Notes under the pieces: generated by a model
The model's input: only the letters and a program-made list of their open reading frames with translations
The model's database searches: none
What the model was told of the DNA's origin: nothing
Part shown: one piece after another, positions 43,762-55,089 of the stretch
Layout of the letters: every line of letters begins with the position of its first letter
Position numbering within the stretch: the stretch's first letter is position 1
Position numbers and translations under genes: made by a program
Assembly: GCA_001306305.2 (NCBI GenBank)
Contig: CP155577.1
Coordinates: 2,525,501-2,589,500, forward strand
Origin: Citromicrobium bathyomarinum
Lineage (GTDB): Bacteria; Pseudomonadota; Alphaproteobacteria; Sphingomonadales; Sphingomonadaceae
Length of the DNA stretch: 64,000 nt
Direction: 5' to 3'

Positions 43762-44688
43762 TTAGCCCTTCACCGCCGCGGCGACTTCGGCTGCGAAGTC
43801 GCTTTCTTCCTTCTCGATGCCTTCGCCGAGCTGGAAGCGGACGTAGTCCTTCAGGACGATCGGCTTGCCGGCTTCCTTGCCGGCCTGCGCGACGACCTGC
43901 TCGATCGGGGTCTTGTTGTCGTGCACCAGGATCTGGCTCATCAGCGCATTTTCCTTGGCGAACTTCGCCACGGCGCCTTCGACCATCTTTTCCTGCACGT
44001 TCTCGGGCTTACCACTTTCGGCAGCCTTTTCCTTGGCGATCGCACGCTCGCGCTCGATCAGCTCGGCGTCGAGACCTTCGGCGTTGAGCGCCTGCGGGAA
44101 CGCCGCGGCGATGTGCTGCGCAAGCTTGGTGCCGAGCGTTTCGAGCGTGGCGGCATCCGCCTCGCTCTCAAGCGCGACGAGCACGCCGATCTTGCCGAGG
44201 TTCGGCGAGACGGCGTTGTGCATGTAGGGCACGACGAGGCCCTGCGCGACCGAGACGGACTTCATCCGGCGGACCTGCTGGTTTTCGCCGATGGTCGCGA
44301 CATTGTTGGTCAGCTTGTCGCCGATCGTGCCGCCATCGGGGTGATCCATGCCCTTGAGCGCCTCGACGTCGTCACTGTTCGCGCCCAGCGCGACCTGCGT
44401 GGTCTTGCGCACGAAATCCTGGAACTGGTCGTTCTTGGCGACGAAGTCGGTTTCCGAGTTCACCTCGACCGCGACACCCTTGGTGCCGTCGACGGCCACG
44501 CCGACCAGGCCTTCTGCTGCGGTGCGGCTGGACTTCTTCTGTGCAGTGGCGAGGCCCTTGGCGCGCAGTGCGTCGACCGCGGCTTCGACGTCGCCATCGG
44601 CGGCTTCGAGAGCCTTCTTGGCGTCCATCATGCCCGCGCCGGTTTTCTCGCGGAGTTTCTTTACGTCAGCGGCGGTAAAAGCGCCCAT
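43762..44688 (-). CDS. tsf: Elongation factor Ts
   Basis: A 308-aa nucleotide-exchange factor for EF-Tu. The start '[28 protein letters not shown]' is the canonical first domain, followed by the core with '[16 protein letters not shown]' and the C-terminal '[16 protein letters not shown]' part. Length is normal. It is downstream of rpsB on the same strand, with a spacer of about 90 bases that contains a GC-rich hairpin. Confidence 0.97.
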   Translation of the reverse strand: MGAFTAADVKKLREKTGAGMMDAKKALEAADGDVEAAVDALRAKGLATAQKKSSRTAAEGLVGVAVDGTKGVAVEVNSETDFVAKNDQFQDFVRKTTQVALGANSDDVEALKGMDHPDGGTIGDKLTNNVATIGENQQVRRMKSVSVAQGLVVPYMHNAVSPNLGKIGVLVALESEADAATLETLGTKLAQHIAAAFPQALNAEGLDAELIERERAIAKEKAAESGKPENVQEKMVEGAVAKFAKENALMSQILVHDNKTPIEQVVAQAGKEAGKPIVLKDYVRFQLGEGIEKEESDFAAEVAAAVKG

Positions 44689-44777
44689 CGATCGTATCCT
44701 TGAATTTGAATGTGGTCAGCGTCCCCGGAACGGGTCGATCCGCTCCGGGTCGCTAGTCAGCGATTGTGAAGCCGCGG

Positions 44778-45521
44778 TTACGCGGTTGCTTCGGCTGCCT
44801 CGGCAGGCGGATTTTCCATCTCGCCAACGCCCGGATCGTTCGCGCCGTCGCGGCGCGCCGCTTCGCCGAAAGCATCGCAGTACAGACGCACGGCGCGTGC
44901 CGCATCGTCGTTACCCGGAACGGGGAAGGCGATGCCGGTCGGGTCGGTGTTCGAATCGAGCACCGCGATCACGGGAATGCCAAGCACGTTGGCTTCCTTG
45001 ATCGCGAGGTCTTCCTTGTTGGCGTCGATCACGATCATGACGTCGGGAATGCCGCCCATGTCGCGGATGCCGCCGAGCGAAAGCTCCAGCTTGTCACGCT
45101 CGCGGGTAAGGTTGAGCACTTCCTTCTTGGTCAGGCCGCTGGTGTCGCCCGAAAGCTGCTCTTCGAGCGTCTTGAGACGCTTGATCGAACCGGAAATGGT
45201 CTTCCAGTTGGTCAGCATGCCGCCCAGCCAGCGGTGGTTGACGAAGTGCTGGCCGCTCATGCGGGCCGCTTCCGCCACCGGCTCCTGCGCTTGGCGCTTG
45301 GTGCCGACGAACAGGACCTTGCCCTTCGCCTGCGCGGTCGCGGCGACGAAGTCGAGCGCACGCGCCATCAGGGGCACGGTCTGCGACAGGTCGATGATGT
45401 GGACACCGTTGCGCGCGCCGAAGATGTACGGCTTCATGCGCGGGTTCCAGCGGTGGGTCTGGTGGCCGAAGTGTGCGCCGGCCTCGATCAGTTGCTGCAT
45501 CGTGACGGTAGGAGCCGCCAT
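44778..45521 (-). CDS. rpsB: 30S ribosomal protein S2
   Basis: A 247-aa small-subunit protein. '[28 protein letters not shown]' and '[11 protein letters not shown]' are diagnostic. The C-terminus has an Ala/Glu/Pro-rich tail, as in many alphaproteobacteria. It starts the rpsB-tsf transcription unit. Confidence 0.98.
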   Translation of the reverse strand: MAAPTVTMQQLIEAGAHFGHQTHRWNPRMKPYIFGARNGVHIIDLSQTVPLMARALDFVAATAQAKGKVLFVGTKRQAQEPVAEAARMSGQHFVNHRWLGGMLTNWKTISGSIKRLKTLEEQLSGDTSGLTKKEVLNLTRERDKLELSLGGIRDMGGIPDVMIVIDANKEDLAIKEANVLGIPVIAVLDSNTDPTGIAFPVPGNDDAARAVRLYCDAFGEAARRDGANDPGVGEMENPPAEAAEATA

Positions 45522-45718
45522 AGGTAAATTCCTTTCCGGTTGAACCTCTGGAAGGCGGTAACCCGCGGCGGAGAGCCCGCCTTGAGCACCGGTTTATGAT
45601 GCCTTCCATGTGGAGTTTCCCGCGAATCCTTCCGCGGAAGGCGCGCACTTAGCGATCACCGGATCGAAAATCCAGCCTCAATTCGGCGCACCTGTAGTGG
45701 CGATCGACCCGATTTGCC
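45522..45718 (-). other. rpsB upstream leader with a palindrome
   Basis: No gene is visible here. On the minus strand this is the region upstream of rpsB. It contains a perfect 14-base palindrome CCTTCCGCGGAAGG (45628-45641), within a slightly larger imperfect dyad. A leader hairpin involved in S2 autoregulation is possible, but I have no direct evidence. Confidence 0.35.
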
Positions 45719-45750
45719 TTGACAGGCGAGAACAAATGGAGAACATTGAC
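45719..45750 (+). promoter_or_regulatory. LexA (SOS) box overlapping a sigma70-type promoter
   Basis: GAAC-AAATGGA-GAAC (45730-45744) matches the alphaproteobacterial LexA box GAAC-N7-GAAC exactly. It lies between a consensus -35 TTGACA (45719-45724) and a weak -10 AACATT (45742-45747) spaced 17 bases apart. A related GTTC-N7-GAAC follows at 45751-45765. LexA bound here would block the promoter. The gene served is the small membrane protein at 45861. Confidence 0.7.
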
Positions 45751-45860
45751 GTTCATCAGCGGAACATCGTGAGTCGCTGATGGATTATCACCATGTTTTC
45801 CACAGCCGGTCCAGCTCTTTTGCACCGGCTCTCTGGAGGATGAAGGTCGGAGTACAAACC

Positions 45861-46118
45861 ATGATCGCGTTCGCCATTACCTGTCTGCTTGTCGCCACTA
45901 TCATTGTTGCGCTGCTGTCGGCGACCGACAGCCTACTGCGCGGCGCACGCCATTATCGTGCGCTCGCAGCGCAATTGCGGACGCTGCGGGGCGATAACGG
46001 CCAGGCAAGTGGTGCCGCAACGATCACGGGCGGCAACCGCCCCGCCCCTTCGCTTCATACCCGTCGCAAGAACGCGCCGCATCGCGCCACGCCCGCAGGG
46101 CTGCGCGCCGCCGCCTGA
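45861..46118 (+). CDS. Small single-span membrane protein under a LexA box
   Basis: An 85-aa protein. The ATG at 45861 is chosen because GGAG lies eight bases upstream; ATGs at 45840 and 45780 are in frame but lack well-spaced sites. Residues 2-20 form a membrane span ('IAFAITCLLVATIIVALL'), then a basic cytoplasmic-type segment ('LLRGARHYRALAAQLRTLRG') and an unstructured Arg/Pro/Ala-rich tail. I do not recognise a family. Size, one N-terminal span and SOS control recall Caulobacter SidA, a small membrane protein that halts division after DNA damage, but no sequence similarity is claimed. It is convergent with psd. Confidence 0.65.
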   Translation: MIAFAITCLLVATIIVALLSATDSLLRGARHYRALAAQLRTLRGDNGQASGAATITGGNRPAPSLHTRRKNAPHRATPAGLRAAA

Positions 46119-46132
46119 TCTGTTGCCGACTG

Positions 46133-46855
46133 TTACTGCTGGAGGCCTTCGAGCTCGGCGGAAACGCCCAGCCGCCCCAGCACGGTCTCGCCCGCGGTCA
46201 CCCGCTGGCCCATCAGCACCTGGGGAGAAGTTCCTGCCGGAAGGTAGAGATCGACCCTGCTGCCGAAACGAATCAGGCCGAGCCTCTGCCCCGCCGCTAC
46301 GATATCGCCCGGCTTGACGAAGGGCACGATCCTCCGCGCGACCAACCCGGCGATCTGCGTCATCCCGATCACCACGCCATCGCTGCGCATCACGACCAGA
46401 TGCTGGCGTTCGTTCTCCTCGCTCGCCTTGTCGAGCTCGGCATTGACGAACTTGCCGGGAATATAACTCATCCGCCCGATCGTACCCGCACACGGGCTGC
46501 GGTTGATGTGCACGTCGAAGACGCTGAGATAGATCGAGATCCGGGTCAGCGGCGCGTTACCAAGCCCGCCGTCATCACCGCGCATTTCCAGCGGCGGCTC
46601 GACCTGCGTAATCTGCGTCACGATCCCGTCAGCCGGCGAGACCAGTAGGTCGTCACCGCGCGGAACCACGCGTTCCGGATCGCGGAAAAATGCGAGGATG
46701 CAAAGGGACAGGAAAGCCAGTGGCCAAGCGATCGTCTCCCACGCGAGCAGCGCCGCAATCAGTGAAGCCCCAGCGCAGATCAGCGCGTACTTGCGCCCTT
46801 CCGGGTGGACCGACGGCAGACCGCCGCGCGCTTCTCCGCGACCGCGATTGTCCAT
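46133..46855 (-). CDS. psd: Phosphatidylserine decarboxylase
   Basis: A 240-aa proenzyme that makes phosphatidylethanolamine. It is the short (PSD-A) form: two membrane-proximal hydrophobic stretches near residues 24-55, '[13 protein letters not shown]', '[14 protein letters not shown]', and the self-cleavage region '[13 protein letters not shown]', where the Gly-Ser bond yields the pyruvoyl cofactor. The ATG at 46855 is preferred over a TTG upstream. No pssA gene follows, although the pair is often adjacent, so PS synthase must be elsewhere. Confidence 0.93.
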   Translation of the reverse strand: MDNRGRGEARGGLPSVHPEGRKYALICAGASLIAALLAWETIAWPLAFLSLCILAFFRDPERVVPRGDDLLVSPADGIVTQITQVEPPLEMRGDDGGLGNAPLTRISIYLSVFDVHINRSPCAGTIGRMSYIPGKFVNAELDKASEENERQHLVVMRSDGVVIGMTQIAGLVARRIVPFVKPGDIVAAGQRLGLIRFGSRVDLYLPAGTSPQVLMGQRVTAGETVLGRLGVSAELEGLQQ

Positions 46856-46915
46856 GATCTCACCAGCCAAGGCGTTTCGCCCCCGCTTCTGGTACAGACG
46901 CTTGCAGCAGGATCA

Positions 46916-48073
46916 TCATGCCACCTTGCGCACGAACACCGTGCCCGCCGAATAGCCTGCGCCGAAACTGCAGATCAGCCCCGTATCGCCTGCCACCAGA
47001 TCGGAATTGTTGAGGTGAAAGGCGATAATCGAGCCTGCGCTGGAGGTATTGCCGTATGTGTCGAGCACGGTCGGGCTCTCATCCTCGCTCGCCTCGTGTC
47101 CCAGCACGCGTTGTGCGATCAGCCGGTTCATACCCGCATTGGCCTGGTGCAGCCACAGGCGGCGCAGCGCCGCCGGATCGAGCGATAGCCGATCGGCCTC
47201 GTCAACGATCATCTGCGCGACCATCGGCACCACTTCCTTGAAGACCTTGCGCCCTTCCTGAACGAACAGCTTGTCCGGCGTGCCGATCGTCTCCGGCTCC
47301 GCGCGGTTGAGGAAACCGAAATTGTTGCGGATGTTGTTGGAGAACACGGTCTTCAGACGGGTGCCGAGGATGTCCCAGTGCTCGGCGGGAGCCATGGACG
47401 CATCTTCAACCAACACGGCCGTGGCGACATCGCCGAAGATGAAATGGCTGTCGCGATCGCGCCAGTTGAGGTGCCCGCTGGTGATTTCGGGGCTGACCAC
47501 CAGCACGCTCTTGGCATTGCCGGAGCGAATATAGTCCGCCGCGGTCTGGATGCCGAAGGTGGCGGACGAGCACGCGACGTTCATGTCGAAGGCGAATCCG
47601 TCGATACCGAGCGCCTGCTGGATCTCGATCGCCATCGCGGGATAGGGCCGCTGCATGTTGGACGCGGCGCACAGTACCGCGTCGACATCGCCCGGCTCGC
47701 GCCCTGCCCGCGCCAGCGCATCGCGCGCCGCGGCAACGCCGATCTCCGCCATCATCGACATATCGTCGTTGCCGCGCGGCTCGTGGCGAGGCTCCATGAT
47801 GTCGGGATCGATAAGCGGCGCCTTGTTGATGACGTGGCGAGCCTTGATCCCGCTCGCCTTCTCGATGAATTCGACCGAACTGTGGACCAGCGGCTCCACC
47901 TCGCCCGACGCGATCGCGTCGGCGTGCTCGGCATTGTGCCGATCGACGAAAGCGTTGAAGCTTTCGACAAGCTCGGCATTGCTGATGCTGTCGGAGGGCG
48001 TGAACAGCCCGGTGGCGGAGATGACGGGGCGACCGCCCGCCTGCTCGTTTTGCTGTGTGCGTTGCGCGTTCAT
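46916..48073 (-). CDS. Beta-ketoacyl-ACP synthase III-like enzyme (long form)
   Basis: A 385-aa thiolase-fold condensing enzyme. The catalytic triad is visible: Cys in 'NVACSSATFGIQTA', His in 'LWLHQANAGMNRL' and Asn in 'TYGNTSSAGSI'. It is about 60 residues longer than housekeeping FabH, with extra sequence in the first 100 residues ('VEPLVHSSVEFIEKASGIKARHV'). It is therefore a FabH-like paralogue, likely priming a special acyl chain; no plsX is nearby, as would be expected of fabH. The ATG at 48073 (MNAQRTQQ) fits; the much longer frame runs through tRNA-Tyr. Confidence 0.87.
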   Translation of the reverse strand: MNAQRTQQNEQAGGRPVISATGLFTPSDSISNAELVESFNAFVDRHNAEHADAIASGEVEPLVHSSVEFIEKASGIKARHVINKAPLIDPDIMEPRHEPRGNDDMSMMAEIGVAAARDALARAGREPGDVDAVLCAASNMQRPYPAMAIEIQQALGIDGFAFDMNVACSSATFGIQTAADYIRSGNAKSVLVVSPEITSGHLNWRDRDSHFIFGDVATAVLVEDASMAPAEHWDILGTRLKTVFSNNIRNNFGFLNRAEPETIGTPDKLFVQEGRKVFKEVVPMVAQMIVDEADRLSLDPAALRRLWLHQANAGMNRLIAQRVLGHEASEDESPTVLDTYGNTSSAGSIIAFHLNNSDLVAGDTGLICSFGAGYSAGTVFVRKVA

Positions 48074-48218
48074 TGAAGGGTGAGACCTAGCGGCGCTGGG
48101 TTGGCACGGCAAGCGGGATGGCAGGAGCTCGCGTCCTTCCGCTTTTCTGCAGATGTGGACAGCGACCACACCGCCCATCTGCGCGCCCAAGCGCGCTCCA
48201 TCACGGAGCAGAGGAAAA

Positions 48219-48304
48219 TGGTGGACAGGGCTGGATTCGAACCAGCGTACGCTTGCGCGGGCAGATTTACAGTCTGCTGCCTTTAACCACTCGGCCACCT
48301 GTCC
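48219..48304 (-). tRNA. tRNA-Tyr (GUA)
   Basis: On the minus strand: acceptor GGACAGG pairs with CCTGTCC, the anticodon stem GCAGA/TCTGC holds the loop CTGTAAA with anticodon GTA, and there is a long class II variable arm and T-loop GGTTCGA. A73 and an encoded CCA are present. The long variable arm with GTA is diagnostic of tyrosine. Confidence 0.96.
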
Positions 48305-48431
48305 ACAGGGCTGGTATGCGTGAGGCATTGCAAGAAACGATGTACCGGAAGCGGCCATCGTCTGCCGAGGAGCGCCCCTTTGGAGAAGCCGCGCTTGCCT
48401 GTCAATGGTCGCGGTGGCAGGGCGTGCGGCA

Positions 48432-49229
48432 ATGGCAAAACCGGAACGTAAAAGAGCGCTGCGCGGACGCGCAGGACGAATGAAGGGTGGCCGCGGAAGC
48501 GGGCGCGCGAGCACGGGGCAGGTGCGCCTGTGGGGCCGCCACGCGGTCGAGGCGGCTCTGCTCAACCCCGAACGCAAGCATCGCAAGCTGTGGGCGACCC
48601 GCGAGGGAATCGAATCGCTCGACGGCGAGCTGCCCCCCGATTTCCCGGTCGAGTATGCCGATACTCCTGATCTTGACCGGCTGGTTGCGCGCGATGCGCC
48701 GCACCAGGGGCTGGTGCTCGAATGCGCGCCGCTAGAAGAACGCGATCTGGCTGAAGTCATTCAGAGCGGCGAGCCGGGCCGCCCCATCGTGCTGCTGGAC
48801 CAAGTCACCGATCCACATAATGTCGGCGCAATCCTGCGCTCTGCCGCCGCATTCGATGCAGCGGCGATCGTGACGCAGGACCGGCACGCTCCGCCGGAAA
48901 GCGGCGTGGTCGCCAAGTCTGCATCGGGCGCGCTTGAAACCGTGCCATGGGTGCGTGTGGTCAATCTGGCGCGCGCGCTCGACGATCTGGCCGAACGCGG
49001 CTTCTGGCGCATCGGCTTGGCGGGCGAGGCGGAGATGACGCTGGCAGAGGCTATTCCGACCGGGCCGGTTGCACTGGTGCTGGGTGCCGAAGGCGCCGGG
49101 CTGCGTCACAATATCGCGGGCCACTGCGATGCACTGGCAAAGCTCCCCATCTCGGACGCGATCGAGAGCCTGAACGTGTCGAACGCAGCGGCGATCGCGC
49201 TTTACGCGCTGGCCACCAGCACCGACTGA
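48432..49229 (+). CDS. rlmB: 23S rRNA (guanosine-2'-O)-methyltransferase RlmB family
   Basis: A 265-aa SpoU-type methyltransferase. Three SPOUT motifs are clear: 'DQVTDPHNVGAILRSA', 'VLGAEGAGLR' and 'LPISDAIESLNVSNAAAIALY', forming the knotted SAM site. Before them is the substrate-binding 'GRHAVEAALLNPERK' domain. The N-terminal 25 residues are Arg/Gly-rich and presumably bind RNA. Starts at 48432 or 48480 are both possible. It diverges from tRNA-Tyr and is followed by a strong terminator. Confidence 0.92.
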   Translation: MAKPERKRALRGRAGRMKGGRGSGRASTGQVRLWGRHAVEAALLNPERKHRKLWATREGIESLDGELPPDFPVEYADTPDLDRLVARDAPHQGLVLECAPLEERDLAEVIQSGEPGRPIVLLDQVTDPHNVGAILRSAAAFDAAAIVTQDRHAPPESGVVAKSASGALETVPWVRVVNLARALDDLAERGFWRIGLAGEAEMTLAEAIPTGPVALVLGAEGAGLRHNIAGHCDALAKLPISDAIESLNVSNAAAIALYALATSTD

Positions 49230-49250
49230 TTTCTCCCGAAAAAAGACAAC

Positions 49251-49290
49251 AAAAAACCCCGCCGGTCCACCACCCGGCGGGGTTTCTTAT
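49251..49290. terminator. Intrinsic terminator between rlmB and hupB
   Basis: AACCCCGCCGG (49255-49265) pairs perfectly with CCGGCGGGGTT (49274-49284), with a run of As before and TTTCTT after, so it can serve both rlmB and the convergent hupB. Confidence 0.8.
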
Positions 49291-49330
49291 TTCATGCGCC
49301 GATTGCTCGACGCACCAAGCCGAAAAAGGC

Positions 49331-49603
49331 TTAGTTTACAGCGTCCTTGAGGCCCTTGCCGGCCTTGAACTTCGGCTGGTTGGACGCCTTGATTTCCATC
49401 GGTTCGCCGGTGCGCGGGTTACGGCCAGTCGAAGCCTTGCGCTTGGCGACCGAAAACGTGCCGAAACCGACAAGCCGAACCTCATCGCCATTGGCGAGGG
49501 CCTTCTGGATCGCGTCGAAAACACCTTCGACGGCGTTCGAAGCGTCGCTCTTGGAAAGGCCACAGGATTCGGCGACGGTGCCGATCAGTTCATTCTTGTT
49601 CAT
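49331..49603 (-). CDS. hupB: DNA-binding protein HU
   Basis: A 90-aa nucleoid protein. 'MNKNELIGTVAESCGLSKSDA' and the beta-arm region 'GFGTFSVAKRKASTGRNPRTGEP' are standard HU. It follows lon on the same strand, as in many proteobacteria. The ATG at 49603 is chosen; the frame continues nine codons upstream without similarity. Confidence 0.97.
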   Translation of the reverse strand: MNKNELIGTVAESCGLSKSDASNAVEGVFDAIQKALANGDEVRLVGFGTFSVAKRKASTGRNPRTGEPMEIKASNQPKFKAGKGLKDAVN

Positions 49604-49662
49604 TCGGAAAAACCCCTCAGTCCCAGACATTCAAAGTGGTGATCCGCGATAGTGCGAATGGA

Positions 49663-49695
49663 CCCACCTGATACCTTCGTCACGAGTCTGTCAAA
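49663..49695 (-). promoter_or_regulatory. Possible hupB promoter
   Basis: On the minus strand a consensus -35 TTGACA (49694-49689) is followed 15 bases later by TATCAG. Spacing is short, so the call is tentative. It lies about 70-90 bases upstream of the hupB ATG in a 202-base spacer that otherwise shows no gene. Confidence 0.35.
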
Positions 49696-49805
49696 GGCAA
49701 ATTGCCGGAAAAGCCCCGATTTGTGCGATTTTTTGGTTCACATACGTTAACCTTGGGGAAAAACCCCGTCCCTGCGCGGCACAGACGAAGCTCTCCCCCC
49801 CCGGA

Positions 49806-52202
<2,397 letters not shown>

Positions 52203-52349
52203 AGATGTTCTTTGGCGCGCGGATTGGGCGCGCACCCGTCCTTGTCAATCAATATGGGTCGGACCCCGCAGGGCTGCAATGCCGGTGGTCCGAGGTGTAT
52301 GGATACGGCGCAATCGGCGGCCGCGCTCCCTACGGCCGCCAGAAAACCC

Positions 52350-52691
52350 TTATCCCATGCCGGGCAGGTTGAAGCCCGGCGGCAGGCCCATGCCCGACTG
52401 GATGCGCTGCATCTCCTCGGACGAAACGCGATCCGCCTTGCCGCGCGCATCGTTGAACGCGGCGGCGACCAGATCTTCGACCATCTGCTTTTCTTCCGGC
52501 TTCATCAGGCTTTCGTCGATCGACACGCCCAGGATCCGCCCGCGCGCGGTGCACTTCACAGTCACCAGCCCGCCCCCGGCGGTGCCTTCGACCTCGATCG
52601 AATCGAGCTTGGCCTGCGCATCGCCCATCTGGCTCTGGATCGTCTCGGCAGCCTTCTGCGCGGCGGCCATCATTTCTTCCATCGACTTCAT
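52350..52691 (-). CDS. ybaB: Nucleoid-associated protein YbaB/EbfC
   Basis: A 113-aa dimeric DNA-binding protein. 'MEEMMAAAQKAAETIQSQMGDAQAKL' and 'GGLVTVKCTARGRILGVSID' are typical. The ATG at 52691 overlaps the dnaX stop (ATGA). The dnaX-ybaB pair is conserved across bacteria and is usually followed by recR, which is not present here. Confidence 0.95.
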   Translation of the reverse strand: MKSMEEMMAAAQKAAETIQSQMGDAQAKLDSIEVEGTAGGGLVTVKCTARGRILGVSIDESLMKPEEKQMVEDLVAAAFNDARGKADRVSSEEMQRIQSGMGLPPGFNLPGMG

Positions 52692-54508
52692 GCTTGCTTG
52701 CTCCATTGGCGGGCGTTGTTGGCGGCGGCCTGCTCTTTCTCATCGAGCAGCTCCGCCTGGGGGAAGGCGGCGCGCGCCGCCTGCATAAGGGGGTGTGCTT
52801 CCATCGCGTCGCGCAGCGCGGCAGCCTCTGCCTGCGCGGATTCGGCCATGCTTGGCGGGGCAGCGGGATCCTCGACCTCGGTCAGCACCCACGAACGCCC
52901 CGTTGCCTTGGCGAGAGCGGCGCGCAATTCGGTTTCGATCTTGTCCCTGAACTCCGGCGCGCGCGCGAAAGTCAGCGCGCCGTCTTCAAGCGAGACAACC
53001 CGCAGCTGAAGCCGCATGATACTCGCCGCGATATATTCGCCCGCATCTTCCACCTTTGCCACCAGGCTGGCGAAATCGGGGCGTGCGAGCGAGGCTGGCC
53101 GGGTGCGGGCTTCGGGGCTGTTGCCAGAATCAGAGGCGGGTGCGGGCGAGTCGGCGGATGCCGCGGGAATGCCCTTGGCAAGCTCCTCCATCCGCTTGAC
53201 CAGCGAGCCCGGGTCGGGCGCGTTGGCAGCGTGGATCAGCCGTAACAGCGCCATCTGCGCCGAAACCAGCGGGTCGGGCGCGGTATTTACCTCGTCGTAC
53301 CCTCTCAGGAGCATCTGCCACAGGCGATGAAGCTGGCCGGGGGTGAGACGCGCGGCCCATTGCGACAATTGCTCGCGCTCTTCCTCGCCTGCCAGATCGG
53401 GCATCGCGCCACCGATCTGCATCACGGTGATCCTGTGGACGATCTCCATCAGCGATCGCATCAGCGCGAGCGGCTCCACACCGAGCGCATACTGGTCTGC
53501 CACCGCATCCAGCATGGTCTTGGGTTCGCCCTCGAGGATCGCGCCGAGCAGCCGACGCTGCGCGCCTGCATCGGCAAGGCCGAGCATGTCGCGCACGCGC
53601 GCTGCGGTAACCTTCGCGTCACTGTCCAGATCGGCGTGGGCGATCGCTTGGTCGAGGATGGAGAGCCCGTCGCGGACAGACCCTTCGGCCGCCGCTGCGA
53701 CCAGATTGAGCGCTTCGGGTTCGGCTTCGACGCCTTCCTGGCCGCAGACCCAAGCGAAATGCTCGCCCAACCGCTCGGTCGGGATGCGCCGCAGGTCGAA
53801 GCGCTGTGTTCGGCTGAGCACGGTGACCGGCAGCTTGTCGACCTCAGTTGTCGCGAAGAGGAACTTCACGTGGGCGGGCGGCTCCTCAAGTGTCTTGAGC
53901 AAGGCATTGAAAGCATTGCGAGACAGCATGTGGACTTCGTCGATGATGTATATCTTATAGCGCGCGCTGACGGCCGCATAACGGACCGCCTCGATAATTT
54001 CGCGCACGTCATCGACACCGGTATGGCTGGCAGCGTCCATCTCGATCACGTCGATATGGCGGCCTTCCGCGATTGCCCGGCAGGGTTCGCACACGCCGCA
54101 GGGATCGATGGTCGGCCCGCCCTGCCCATCCGGCCCGATGCAGTTGAGCGCCTTGGCGATCAGGCGTGCAGTGGATGTCTTCCCCACCCCACGCACCCCG
54201 GTCATCAGGAAGGCGTGCGCCAGCCGGTCGCGCCGAATGGCGTTGGCCAACGTCTGAACCATCGGCTCCTGGCCAATCAGCTGACTGAAGGTCTGCGGAC
54301 GATATTTGCGCGCCAGCACGCGGTAGGGCTGCGCCGGGTCGGCGACGGTCGGCGATACGGACGCAGGAGGCGCTTCGGCAGCGCCGGATTCGGGCGCGGG
54401 TTCGGGCTTGGCTGGCTCGCCTCCGAACATCGCGCTCTGGCCCGCAGCCTCCAGTTCGGCGGCGGTCGGCGCTTCGGTTTCGCTATCGGGCAGATCGGTA
54501 TCAGGCAT
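52688..54508 (-). CDS. dnaX: DNA polymerase III subunit gamma/tau
   Basis: A 606-aa clamp-loader subunit. An acidic N-terminal lead of about 60 residues precedes the AAA+ core: 'YRVLARKYRPQTFSQLIGQE', P-loop 'TGVRGVGKTSTARLIAKAL', the zinc-binding 'DPCGVCEPCRAIAEG', and sensor 'IIDEVHMLSRNAFNALLKTLEEPP'. Domain III and a C-terminal tau-like region follow. I saw no A-rich slippery heptamer, so a programmed frameshift to gamma is not evident. It overlaps ybaB. Confidence 0.96.
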   Translation of the reverse strand: MPDTDLPDSETEAPTAAELEAAGQSAMFGGEPAKPEPAPESGAAEAPPASVSPTVADPAQPYRVLARKYRPQTFSQLIGQEPMVQTLANAIRRDRLAHAFLMTGVRGVGKTSTARLIAKALNCIGPDGQGGPTIDPCGVCEPCRAIAEGRHIDVIEMDAASHTGVDDVREIIEAVRYAAVSARYKIYIIDEVHMLSRNAFNALLKTLEEPPAHVKFLFATTEVDKLPVTVLSRTQRFDLRRIPTERLGEHFAWVCGQEGVEAEPEALNLVAAAAEGSVRDGLSILDQAIAHADLDSDAKVTAARVRDMLGLADAGAQRRLLGAILEGEPKTMLDAVADQYALGVEPLALMRSLMEIVHRITVMQIGGAMPDLAGEEEREQLSQWAARLTPGQLHRLWQMLLRGYDEVNTAPDPLVSAQMALLRLIHAANAPDPGSLVKRMEELAKGIPAASADSPAPASDSGNSPEARTRPASLARPDFASLVAKVEDAGEYIAASIMRLQLRVVSLEDGALTFARAPEFRDKIETELRAALAKATGRSWVLTEVEDPAAPPSMAESAQAEAAALRDAMEAHPLMQAARAAFPQAELLDEKEQAAANNARQWSKQA

Positions 54509-54548
54509 GAGGGCCCAATCTAGGCACGCAGAGCGGCTTTGTCGAAGC

Positions 54549-54577
54549 TTGACTTTTAGGTTTTAAAACGCAACCTA
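54549..54577 (+). promoter_or_regulatory. Promoter with overlapping inverted repeat before the DUF4188 gene
   Basis: A -35-like TTGACT (54549-54554) is followed by an inverted repeat TAGGTT (54557-54562) / AACCTA (54572-54577) with a 9-base spacer. The right arm lies where the -10 element would be. A repressor could bind here. The regulator is unknown. Confidence 0.35.
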
Positions 54578-54600
54578 GTCTGTGTCGGGGAGAACAGGAC

Positions 54601-55083
54601 ATGAGTATAATCGCAGGGCGCAAGACCGCCGCATTCACCGGGCCGCTGGTGGTGTTCGTCATCGGGATGCGGATCAACCACTTCCACAAGGTCGGCAAGT
54701 GGCTGCCAGTTCTCAGGGCCATGCCGCCGATGCTGCAAGAACTGGCGAAGGACCCGGACAGCGGATTTCTCGGCTCCCAGAACATGCTTGCCGGGCCGCG
54801 ACAGGTCTGCCTGCTGCAATACTGGCGCGATTTCGACAGTCTCGAAGCCTATGCGCGTTCGCGCGACAGGCAGCACTGGCCGGCCTGGGTCGCGTTCAAC
54901 AAGGCGGTGGGCGGCGACGGGACAGTGGGTATCTTCCACGAGACCTATGCGGTCGACGCAGGTCGTCACGAAACGATCTACGCCAACATGCCCGTGTGGG
55001 GCCTCGGTAAGGTGTCAGGGATCACCGACGCCACGGGATCGCGCAGCGAGGCACGCTCGCGCATGAGGACATCGGCAGAATAG
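54601..55083 (+). CDS. DUF4188-family protein (monooxygenase-like)
   Basis: A 160-aa protein, without membrane span. 'FVIGMRINHFHKVGKWLPVL', 'MLAGPRQVCLLQYWRDFDSLEAYAR' and 'VGIFHETYAVDAGRHETIYANMP' match what I recall of the DUF4188 / phenylacetaldoxime-dehydratase-like group, small ferredoxin-fold proteins possibly binding heme. The His in 'GIFHETY' is the candidate ligand. It stands alone between dnaX and ffs and has an inverted repeat in its promoter region. Substrate unknown. Confidence 0.78.
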   Translation: MSIIAGRKTAAFTGPLVVFVIGMRINHFHKVGKWLPVLRAMPPMLQELAKDPDSGFLGSQNMLAGPRQVCLLQYWRDFDSLEAYARSRDRQHWPAWVAFNKAVGGDGTVGIFHETYAVDAGRHETIYANMPVWGLGKVSGITDATGSRSEARSRMRTSAE

Positions 55084-55089
55084 GAAAAG

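Noticed and set aside
49741-49775. GGGG-AAAAA-CCCC repeat downstream of lon as a terminator
   Set aside because: The stem is only four base pairs and lacks a T-run on the lon strand.
52688-54508. Programmed frameshift producing the gamma form of DnaX
   Set aside because: I saw no A-rich slippery heptamer or following hairpin in the reading frame.
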